DNA from: Gammaproteobacteria bacterium
GTDB taxonomy: Bacteria; Pseudomonadota; Gammaproteobacteria; GCA-001735895
Assembly: GCA_024222685.1 (NCBI GenBank)
Contig: JAAEOZ010000621.1
Span: 1 to 32,339 of the forward strand
Reading direction: 5' to 3'
DNA: 32,339 nucleotides
Positions 25,458 to 32,339 of this stretch are shown piece by piece. Positions within the stretch are counted from its first letter, which is position 1; the number at the start of each line of letters is the position of its first letter. Both the position numbers and the translations under genes were made by a program. The notes beneath the pieces were generated by a model. The model saw only the letters and a program-made list of their open reading frames with translations. It did not search any database and was not told the origin of the DNA.

Positions 25458-27931
25458 TCGATTCTGTTTCTATCGATCGGCGTAAACCAGAAGACAGCGG
25501 GATCAGCTTCGGCAGGCTGAGAACGGATGCAATCAAACTGATCGAACAATTTTCTGGGCAGCAATGGACTGATTACAATTTACATGATCCCGGCATCACC
25601 ATACTCGAACAATTGCTCTATGCCATCACTGATCTGGCTTATCGCACCGAATTTGACTACGAAGATTATCTGGCAGAACTCGATGGGCGGATTAATCTTG
25701 AAAAACTGGGATTGCATCAACCCGCCGAAATCCTTTCCTGTCGAGCGACAACCCTGCTCGACTTTCGAAAAATGATACTCAATGCGGTCCCTGAAGTCGA
25801 CAATATCTGGTTACAGGCAATGGCTTCACAAGACAGCAAGCAACCATATCAGGGACTTTATCAAATGTCAGTCAAACTCTCCCAGGAGCTGGTTGGGGAT
25901 GCCCTGGCGAAAGTGATTGAAAAAATAAAGCACACTTTTTATCAATCCAGGAATCTCTGTGAAGACCTTGGACACTTCGACATCGTCGAAAACATCGACT
26001 ATGAACTTTGTGCAGAAATCGAAATCGATAGCGGATACAACCCCGCCCACATCCTCGCCAGAATATATTTTGGTTGCGCGCAACGGATTTCCAGCAGCGT
26101 ATTAATTTCAGGTTACGATCAATTCGTCGACCCAAAACCTTCTTTCGATCAGTTATTTGATGGCCCTTATACCGAGAATGGATTTTTTATCGATAGAAAC
26201 CTGCCGCCCCGGCAATCCGAGTTTGTCGTATCCGAATTATTTTCGATAATTAACGCGATTGACGCAGTCGATCACATACAGGCATTGTCGCTCAGCCGAC
26301 ATGGCGAAACATTCCCCGACACAATTGTTTCAAAACAGGCTGGCGAAGCATTTGATCTCAAAGTCCCCAATTCGGCCAGTGCGATCAAAGTAATACTAAA
26401 AACCAATGGACGTGTACTACCCGTGGCATTTAGTGACTTCATGGCGAGATATGATGAAATCAACTTCAGATACAACCGATCCAGATCAACACCGCAGGAT
26501 CTAACACTGCTCTACCCAACACTCGAGGGTGAATTCAGGAACCTGAATCAATATTTTAGTATTCAGAACCAGTTTCCGGCTAACTACGGTATCAATCAAA
26601 TGGGTGTGCCTGCATCGGCTGCCACAGAGACCAAAGCAAAAGCCCGGCAACTCAAAGCGTATCTGTTAATATTCGAACAGTTTTTAACTAACAACCTGGC
26701 CAGCCTGAGCAATATTCGAGAACTATTTTCGCCGGACTCGAAACAACTATCGAGCTACGCATCACAATCGCTAAGCAACCGGCAGATCAACGATCTGGAT
26801 GCCATTTATCCCGAAAACCCAGACCAGATCATTAAACAGATTGTGGCAAAGTTTGATCGTTATCATGATCGAAAAAGCCGACTGCTGGATACCCTGCTGG
26901 GCATGTACGGAGAAAGTTTCAACCAGAATTCACTCCGGCATTTCAGCGATTACTACAGTAAAAATGAAGTCGAAACCGTCATCATTGAAAACAAAACTGC
27001 CTTTCTCGAATCGATTGTCAAACTGAGTCGAGATCGTGGTAGCGCCATCCACTACCAGTCTTCAAATCCCCAACCCTGCGGCCTTGCTCTGCGCGTTGCC
27101 ATGTTGCTCGGTATGGCCCATCAGGATGGCTACCTATGCACAGCTATGCGTGAACAGTGCCTGGAATTATGTGGTGATCAAACCTATCAACAACGCTTCT
27201 CGGATAGTGCTGCATTCGCGCTGATCGACAGCAAAGGGGGCGTATTTGATTTTTCCCAGCCATCACTCGAAACACCCAGTGATCTACTCCCCATCACCGA
27301 AGTACAAAGCAAGGTCGCCGATCTCGCACCACTTAAGGTAAACCTGTTACCTGAAACACTATTCAAAAATGGTATTTATATTAATCGATATCGAATCGCC
27401 AGGGACCAATCAACTGATCAATACCACTTGACCTTTATGATCGATGACGATCACCACTGGTTACTCAACAGCTACCCGGACAAAGCAGCCGCAGCTCGCA
27501 CAGCGAATGATTTGCGGCAGTACTTGATTTTACTCAACAAACGCAGCGAAGGCCTTCATGTTGTAGAGCATTTGCTACTTCGGCCAAAAGATTCTGCATT
27601 CGTTTTAACAACCGACGACGAAACTGATTTCGATTTTTATTCCTTCAAGATCAGTATCGTGCTACCGCTTTGGAGTAAACGTTGCGACAACAACGAATTC
27701 CGCCTCCTGGCCGAAGAAACAATCCGCTTGAATACCCCAGCACACATATTACCCAAAATCATCTGGTTCGATTTACCACAAATGCAGGCATTTGAATGGT
27801 TATACCAGCAGTGGCTGGAGCAGATTACAGAGACGGATATCGATGCGCGGCTAGTTGACCAGGCGGCGCTGGCACTCGCCCGGTTTCTTAACGATCAGCA
27901 TAAGGCAAACCTGCCCGAGACTGTCGAGTGA
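25454..27931 (+). CDS. Second baseplate wedge protein (Afp12/Pvc12-like)
   Basis: An 825-residue protein. Near the N terminus (residues 37-60) it carries WTDYNLHDPGITILEQLLYAITDLAYR, the signature shared by eCIS and phage wedge proteins. The rest is a long soluble mixed alpha/beta chain without membrane segments. With the product of the 20954-24679 gene it would build the wedge hexamer around the spike. It starts at TTG 25454, supported by AGGAAG seven bases upstream, and overlaps the preceding stop (TTGA), so it is translationally coupled. Its own stop overlaps the GTG of the tape-measure gene. The two non-ATG starts in a row suggest tuned, low translation. Confidence 0.85.
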   Translation: MIDSVSIDRRKPEDSGISFGRLRTDAIKLIEQFSGQQWTDYNLHDPGITILEQLLYAITDLAYRTEFDYEDYLAELDGRINLEKLGLHQPAEILSCRATTLLDFRKMILNAVPEVDNIWLQAMASQDSKQPYQGLYQMSVKLSQELVGDALAKVIEKIKHTFYQSRNLCEDLGHFDIVENIDYELCAEIEIDSGYNPAHILARIYFGCAQRISSSVLISGYDQFVDPKPSFDQLFDGPYTENGFFIDRNLPPRQSEFVVSELFSIINAIDAVDHIQALSLSRHGETFPDTIVSKQAGEAFDLKVPNSASAIKVILKTNGRVLPVAFSDFMARYDEINFRYNRSRSTPQDLTLLYPTLEGEFRNLNQYFSIQNQFPANYGINQMGVPASAATETKAKARQLKAYLLIFEQFLTNNLASLSNIRELFSPDSKQLSSYASQSLSNRQINDLDAIYPENPDQIIKQIVAKFDRYHDRKSRLLDTLLGMYGESFNQNSLRHFSDYYSKNEVETVIIENKTAFLESIVKLSRDRGSAIHYQSSNPQPCGLALRVAMLLGMAHQDGYLCTAMREQCLELCGDQTYQQRFSDSAAFALIDSKGGVFDFSQPSLETPSDLLPITEVQSKVADLAPLKVNLLPETLFKNGIYINRYRIARDQSTDQYHLTFMIDDDHHWLLNSYPDKAAAARTANDLRQYLILLNKRSEGLHVVEHLLLRPKDSAFVLTTDDETDFDFYSFKISIVLPLWSKRCDNNEFRLLAEETIRLNTPAHILPKIIWFDLPQMQAFEWLYQQWLEQITETDIDARLVDQAALALARFLNDQHKANLPETVE

Positions 27932-30579
27932 ATAGCCAACATCACATCGATAGCGCCATTTTTAATACGACTTATTCACGTCATGCTGTCACCAAAAGTC
28001 AACAAAAGGATCTGAATTTATTTATCAAGGACAGTCTTCCCAGAGTAATTGACGAGGTTTTCAACGATCCGACATTGAGTGCCGTTCTGGATCACAACCA
28101 TTTCAAACTGGATAAACTCGAAATCGACCTAGGTGCTATATCGTTTCGGGAATATCGCCAGAAAATGCCCGGGATGTTACGAGAGAAACTGACCAACGAA
28201 CTGGGTAAGCTACGAGCTGAAGTATCCAGCGACGCTCCCCTATCATCTACCGGGGCCAACGATCTGACCCGGCTGTTTTTCTTTCTCGAACATGGCTACC
28301 TGCCCGGTCCTGCCTCGCGACCCAGTACTGCCGAACTGCAATCAATATTTGCCAAAGCGGTCGAATCACCTTTGATGCTTGATTTCATCGACCGAAACAA
28401 AACTAACCAGCAGATAACGGAAAGACTGGAAAAGCAATTTGGCGTGACCGCTTTACCCGTTATCCCCGCCATGCCAGGCCGGGGTTATCAGGCTGACCTC
28501 ATTAACGACCTGCATTTCGATCTCGTGTCAGCTCTTTCTACCGCCGACATCAAGTTGATTCGCAAATCCTGGAATACGTTATTTAAAATTGATCAACAAC
28601 GATTGAAAATAATCCTGAATTTCTACGGCCAGCAGCAGGATATCCAGAACACCATTGTATCCAGTTTCACGACACCGATGTTCAACCAGTTAATCCAGTT
28701 ACTGGTGCCCACTGATTATGAATTTACGCAGGCATTAATCGCTAACGCCAGTGAGCTATTGTCGAGATCATTAAAAGTTAAAGCTCAATCATTAAATTAT
28801 TTGCTGGCTGATAATAGTCCCGATGTAGACAGGCAGTTATATTTTGCCGGGCTTTTAACCGAATGGATCAAATTAAGTGGAGCCGATGAGACGGAATGGT
28901 TAAACCGTTTGCATGAAACCCTGAAACAGACAGCGAGCCAGAAAAACTTTGCCGAAAAATTCCAGACAATAGTCAACCACCTTAGCCGTGAAGAACCCGT
29001 ACCAGACCGGTCAGATATCGAAACAGAGTTGAAGCCCTATCATCATTTCGAGAACCTTAAACAGGCTTTGAGTAATATCCGAGCAATCAGTACGCCTGGT
29101 TTAATAGATGACATTCAGATACTGACTAACGATTACCCCTGGCTATTGATACGCCTCTATCGAGAATTAAAAACCGACACGCATATCCAGTTCAACACTT
29201 TGCCCAGCGGGGTATTGACGGCCTTGATCGAAAGCTTTCTCAATTTAAACCCGTTATCAACAAGCACTCCCCTTTATCGAGCAATTCAGGAAAATGCAGC
29301 AAAATCTACCAATAAACCGCTGTTCCTGGCCCGGGTTTTAGATGATCTAATTCAGGGAGAGATAATCAACTTTGTGACGATACAAGCCGAGATTAAATCG
29401 AATCACAAGCCCCCGCTTAACGCGCATGCAGAACAGTCAGAATCCTGGCCACTCCCGATAATCGACAACCGAAAACAGGCTTCGGATACCATTTCCAATA
29501 GCTTTAAATTAAATCGACCGATAACCTCGTCACAACAACAGTCACTCATCCAGGCGATTTCCTATCTGGCTCAAAGAGACTCGCAGGCATTGCAAGACCT
29601 GCTACGAGCAAGTTTGCTTAACCATGGTATAAAACAAATAACGGGCCACTTTCCCGAGTCGGTACTACGAACAGTTTTATCCGCTATTAACCTGTCGGAT
29701 GCGCCAGCAATATTACAGTCCATCGAGTTACTGAACACCGCAGCCCTGTCTCTAAAAAAAAGTAAAACAGTGAACCAACTGCAAAAACTCAAATGGTATT
29801 TCATCTTTCAACAGGCTACCGAATCCGCATACCAGACCAATCGCCACCAATTAGCACTTCGCTACATTAACGCGTTAATCGAGCTAACAGGTGAAAGTGA
29901 TAAACGAGCATATCTAGCACTGATAACGCAAAGCTTACTGAAAAACAGCCTGCCTTCGACACGTTCTCAATCCAGCTGGTTAATTAGCCTGCTCGTTGAC
30001 ACGATTGAGGCGATTCCTGAATTTCCCCGAAGAACATCTTCGAAAGCCGTGATCGAAGACAAAGAACCGCATAGTCAGGAAAACATTTATATCGAAAACG
30101 CCGGGATTGTTTTAGTGGCACCCTACTTTCCAGTGTTATTCAAACGTCTGGAATACACCAATGATCACGGCTTCAAAAGCAGGGAGCTTGCTGAGCGCGC
30201 ACTACACTGTATTCAATACCTGGTCGATAACAGTACCTCAAGCCCTGAATATCAACTGGTACTGAATAAATTTCTTTGCGGGATCAAAACCGGGATACCG
30301 ATAGAGAAAAGTATCAAGCTAACGACGCAGGAAATCGACCAGCTCGAAGGACTTTTACTCGAAGTTACCCATCGCTGGAAACCCCTGAACAATACTTCCA
30401 TCGATGGCCTGCGAGAATCTTTCCTGCAACGCAATGGCCGTTTGCAGCGTAAAGATGACGCCTGGTATTTGAACGTTGAAAATAAACCCTGGGATATGTT
30501 GCTCGACAGCATTCCCTGGTCATATTCAATAATCAAGTTTCGCTGGATGAAACAGGTCATTTATGTCGAGTGGCGCTAA
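27928..30579 (+). CDS. eCIS tape measure protein (Afp14/Pvc14-like)
   Basis: An 883-residue helical protein. The N-terminal region, IDSAIFNTTYSRHAVTKSQQ to HNHFKLDKLEIDLGAISFREY, is the standard opening of the contractile-injection-system tape measure family, in which a helical segment is followed by a 'lxIdkLelDLG' strand. The C-terminal region ends with a compact domain (VLVAPYFPVLFKRLEY near 730; then PWSYSIIKFRWMKQVIYVEW) that matches the conserved tail of the family. The protein sits in the tube lumen and sets its length. GTG start overlapping the previous stop (GTGA). Its last 17 bases overlap the ATPase gene. Confidence 0.9.
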   Translation: MNSQHHIDSAIFNTTYSRHAVTKSQQKDLNLFIKDSLPRVIDEVFNDPTLSAVLDHNHFKLDKLEIDLGAISFREYRQKMPGMLREKLTNELGKLRAEVSSDAPLSSTGANDLTRLFFFLEHGYLPGPASRPSTAELQSIFAKAVESPLMLDFIDRNKTNQQITERLEKQFGVTALPVIPAMPGRGYQADLINDLHFDLVSALSTADIKLIRKSWNTLFKIDQQRLKIILNFYGQQQDIQNTIVSSFTTPMFNQLIQLLVPTDYEFTQALIANASELLSRSLKVKAQSLNYLLADNSPDVDRQLYFAGLLTEWIKLSGADETEWLNRLHETLKQTASQKNFAEKFQTIVNHLSREEPVPDRSDIETELKPYHHFENLKQALSNIRAISTPGLIDDIQILTNDYPWLLIRLYRELKTDTHIQFNTLPSGVLTALIESFLNLNPLSTSTPLYRAIQENAAKSTNKPLFLARVLDDLIQGEIINFVTIQAEIKSNHKPPLNAHAEQSESWPLPIIDNRKQASDTISNSFKLNRPITSSQQQSLIQAISYLAQRDSQALQDLLRASLLNHGIKQITGHFPESVLRTVLSAINLSDAPAILQSIELLNTAALSLKKSKTVNQLQKLKWYFIFQQATESAYQTNRHQLALRYINALIELTGESDKRAYLALITQSLLKNSLPSTRSQSSWLISLLVDTIEAIPEFPRRTSSKAVIEDKEPHSQENIYIENAGIVLVAPYFPVLFKRLEYTNDHGFKSRELAERALHCIQYLVDNSTSSPEYQLVLNKFLCGIKTGIPIEKSIKLTTQEIDQLEGLLLEVTHRWKPLNNTSIDGLRESFLQRNGRLQRKDDAWYLNVENKPWDMLLDSIPWSYSIIKFRWMKQVIYVEWR

Positions 30580-31927
30580 CATGAATCAGAATCAACTCAA
30601 TGCGACTACCCTGGAACAGGAAATCAACTGGTTCAAACAGGTACTTGAGGCTCGCATCGACAGCTATTTCAAACAGGAAGACGCCAACGATGATGTCAGC
30701 GAGATAACCCCACCCGATTTAAATAACAATGCGTCTGAATATGCCGGACTAGTCCAACACTATGCGATGGGCTTTGACGAACGAATCGTCCTGATTCTCG
30801 CCCTGTTGCCCCATATCAGACCGCAGGTGCTGGATCTGTTATTCGTGCGTAATCAGAATCTGGACCGAGGTTTTGCCGAGTTCGGAGGCTGGCACGGAAA
30901 ATCCCATGGTGGTTTCCTGCCTACCGGTGAAACTGCTGCATTCATACTCGCCGGGCAAAACCTGGCCAGACGATTCGAAGTCACTCGGTTATTTGAAAGT
31001 GATCATTATTTTTCCACCGCAGCATTACTGCGCATCGAACGTCAACACAATGAAGAGCCTTTCTTGAGCGGTGCGCTAAGGTTGGTCAACGACACGTTGT
31101 CACGATGTACATCCGGTCGATCAACCAAACCCGACTATAGCATTTCATTTCCGGCCAAGTTAATCACCACAAAACTCAGCTGGCCGGATCTGGTACTTGC
31201 CCCTCAGGTATTGTCAGAGATCGATATCATCAAAACCTGGATGAAGCATTCGCATACCATTATGAGTGACTGGGGTCTGGAGAAGTCCGTTAAACCAGGA
31301 TATCGCAGCCTGTTTTATGGCCCACCCGGAACTGGAAAAACGCTGACAGCTACTTTAATTGGAGCCGAACTTGGTGTCGATGTCTATCGTATCGATCTCT
31401 CCATGGTGATATCCAAATACATCGGCGAAACCGAAAAAAACCTCGCCAATGTTTTCGATCAGGCACAATCCAGAAACTGGATACTGTTTTTTGACGAAGC
31501 CGATGCACTGTTTGGCAAACGCACCCAGACTACCAGCTCAAATGATCGTCATGCCAATCAGGAAATCTCCTATCTATTACAACGCGTCGAAGATTATCCC
31601 GGCACGGTTATTCTGGCCAGCAACCTGAAGGCCAATATCGACGATGCCTTTTCGCGCCGATTTCAATCCCAGGTGTACTTCCCCCTGCCCGACATACCGC
31701 TTCGCAAACGGCTATGGCAAAACATATTAACTGGCAGGAATATTGTTGCCGACAATGTCGATCTGGAACAGCTCGCCAGTCACTACGAACTATCGGGTGG
31801 CGCTATTACCAATGTGGTTCGCTACGGGGCAATCGCAGCCCTGCAAACCAATCGTAATAATATTAACCACGATGATCTGGTCAAAGGCGTGACCAGAGAA
31901 CTCAGAAAAGAGGGGAAAACCATTTAG
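30563..31927 (+). CDS. AAA+ ATPase (Afp15/Pvc15-like)
   Basis: A 454-residue protein with one AAA+ domain. Walker A is GPPGTGKT (residues 253-260), Walker B is ILFFDEADALFGKR (Asp311, Glu312), sensor 1 is in VILASNLKANID, and the arginine finger region is DDAFSRRFQ. The first 190 residues are a family-specific helical region. The ATPase is required for assembly or cargo loading in Afp/PVC and is a hallmark that separates eCIS from phage tails and type VI systems, which use ClpV for sheath recycling. Two starts are possible: ATG 30563, overlapping the tape measure and with AGG seven bases upstream, or ATG 30581 just after its stop. The former was taken. Confidence 0.93.
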   Translation: MSSGANMNQNQLNATTLEQEINWFKQVLEARIDSYFKQEDANDDVSEITPPDLNNNASEYAGLVQHYAMGFDERIVLILALLPHIRPQVLDLLFVRNQNLDRGFAEFGGWHGKSHGGFLPTGETAAFILAGQNLARRFEVTRLFESDHYFSTAALLRIERQHNEEPFLSGALRLVNDTLSRCTSGRSTKPDYSISFPAKLITTKLSWPDLVLAPQVLSEIDIIKTWMKHSHTIMSDWGLEKSVKPGYRSLFYGPPGTGKTLTATLIGAELGVDVYRIDLSMVISKYIGETEKNLANVFDQAQSRNWILFFDEADALFGKRTQTTSSNDRHANQEISYLLQRVEDYPGTVILASNLKANIDDAFSRRFQSQVYFPLPDIPLRKRLWQNILTGRNIVADNVDLEQLASHYELSGGAITNVVRYGAIAALQTNRNNINHDDLVKGVTRELRKEGKTI

Positions 31928-31929
31928 CT

Positions 31930-32339
31930 ATGGATACTTTTCAATCGATAATAACCACCTGTGTAAGACACTTTGTTAAAGTTGGGGTCATTTGCCTCAT
32001 TGCTACGTCCAGCGCAACTGGCAATGATAGTGGATCTATTTGTTCGATAGAAACAATCAGTGCAAGTTTTAAACAAATACTACCGCCGCCGCCACCACGA
32101 AATGCCACAGCAGTTGATACAGCAGTTGATACAGTAAAAATTCCACCCGAAATTGATATCAAAGATATTCAACAAAACCTGATTTTCAGTAAGTTCATAA
32201 CCGGATCTGACGAGAAAAAATTTGTGGATGGAAAACTTGGCCATAATACCAAACTGGCACTACAATACTTATGTCTGTATTTCCGAGTCGAAGAACCAGT
32301 TGAAACGCTCGCCCCTCGCCTGCTCGAACTCCTGGAAAA
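31930..32339 (+). CDS. Exported protein with peptidoglycan-binding-like region, partial
   Basis: An open frame starts 2 bases after the ATPase stop (ATG 31930) and continues past the window edge (136 codons seen). A hydrophobic N-terminal segment, VKVGVICLIATSSATG (about residues 17-32), fits a signal peptide or single membrane anchor. Next comes a Pro-rich linker with five consecutive prolines and the tandem AVDTAVDT. The segment FVDGKLGHNTKLALQYLCLYF near residue 100 resembles the PG_binding_1 motif (DGxxGxxTxxAL). It may anchor or release the particle at the cell wall, or be a lytic exit factor; this is inference. The short ATPase-to-ATG spacing places it in the eCIS operon. There is no obvious Shine-Dalgarno. 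Confidence 0.65.
   Translation, partial: MDTFQSIITTCVRHFVKVGVICLIATSSATGNDSGSICSIETISASFKQILPPPPPRNATAVDTAVDTVKIPPEIDIKDIQQNLIFSKFITGSDEKKFVDGKLGHNTKLALQYLCLYFRVEEPVETLAPRLLELLE
32107..32134 (+). repeat. 12-base tandem repeat in the exported protein gene
   Basis: ACAGCAGTTGAT occurs twice back to back (32107-32118, 32119-32130) and is followed by ACAG, encoding AVDTAVDT in the linker. It adjoins a CCG/CCA proline run. Both could slip during replication and change linker length. Confidence 0.7.

Noticed and set aside
13263-31927. Type VI secretion system, because of VgrG, PAAR and gp25-like genes
   Set aside because: No TssB/TssC pair, TssJLM, TssK or ClpV is present. Instead there are gp19-type tubes, LysM hub, DUF4255, DUF5908, CIS tape measure and a single AAA+ ATPase, the eCIS set.
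13263-31927. Prophage or R-type tailocin
   Set aside because: No capsid, portal, terminase, integrase, holin or phage regulator is seen, and the ATPase and DUF4255 genes are not phage-tail components.

Overview
The window looks like a mid-GC, Gram-negative proteobacterial chromosome, most likely a marine or symbiotic gammaproteobacterium. That is an inference from protein families, strong Shine-Dalgarno sequences and codon use; there is no rRNA or tRNA here to place it. No integrase, transposase, CRISPR array or tRNA was seen.

Left part (1-6532): one-carbon and methyl-group metabolism. A compact minus-strand cluster encodes a corrinoid (B12-binding) methyl-carrier protein, a DUF1638 protein, a 70-residue PF13769-type protein and the start of a cysteine-rich MetV-like (methylenetetrahydrofolate reductase C-terminal) protein cut by the window edge. 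After a membrane-anchored helical-repeat protein on the minus strand come two plus-strand genes: an HSL-family esterase and a trimethylamine-dehydrogenase-like flavin/Fe-S oxidoreductase. The oxidoreductase has lost two residues of the trimethylamine-binding bowl, so its substrate is probably another methylated amine.

Middle part (6605-12594): a two-gene signalling unit. A 1709-residue protein carries PAS, histidine kinase, three receiver, HPt, PAS, GGDEF and EAL modules. It is translationally coupled (ATGA) to an HDOD protein. The GGDEF motif and its I-site are intact, while the EAL domain has two altered active-site positions. After it lies a 668-base stretch with a REP-like hairpin and a scar: a 68-codon fragment of an unknown minus-strand gene abuts a 48-base copy of the 3' end of the oxidoreductase gene (43/48 identical, all five differences transitions).

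Right part (13263-32339): a near-complete extracellular contractile injection system (eCIS; Afp/PVC family), all on the plus strand and tightly packed. The order is terminator/cap (DUF4255), unknown 308-residue protein, single sheath, tube 1, tube 2, DUF5908 small protein, LysM tube-baseplate protein, VgrG-like spike, PAAR tip, gp25 baseplate protein, giant baseplate-J-like wedge protein, short fibre-like protein, second wedge protein, tape measure, AAA+ ATPase, and the start of an exported peptidoglycan-binding protein that runs off the window. Sheath, tubes, spike and baseplate form the syringe; the tape measure and DUF4255 protein set and cap its length; the ATPase probably acts in assembly or cargo loading. 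No toxin and no long Afp13-type fibre is visible. Payload and targeting genes are therefore expected downstream of 32339, or are replaced by the unfamiliar proteins described here.
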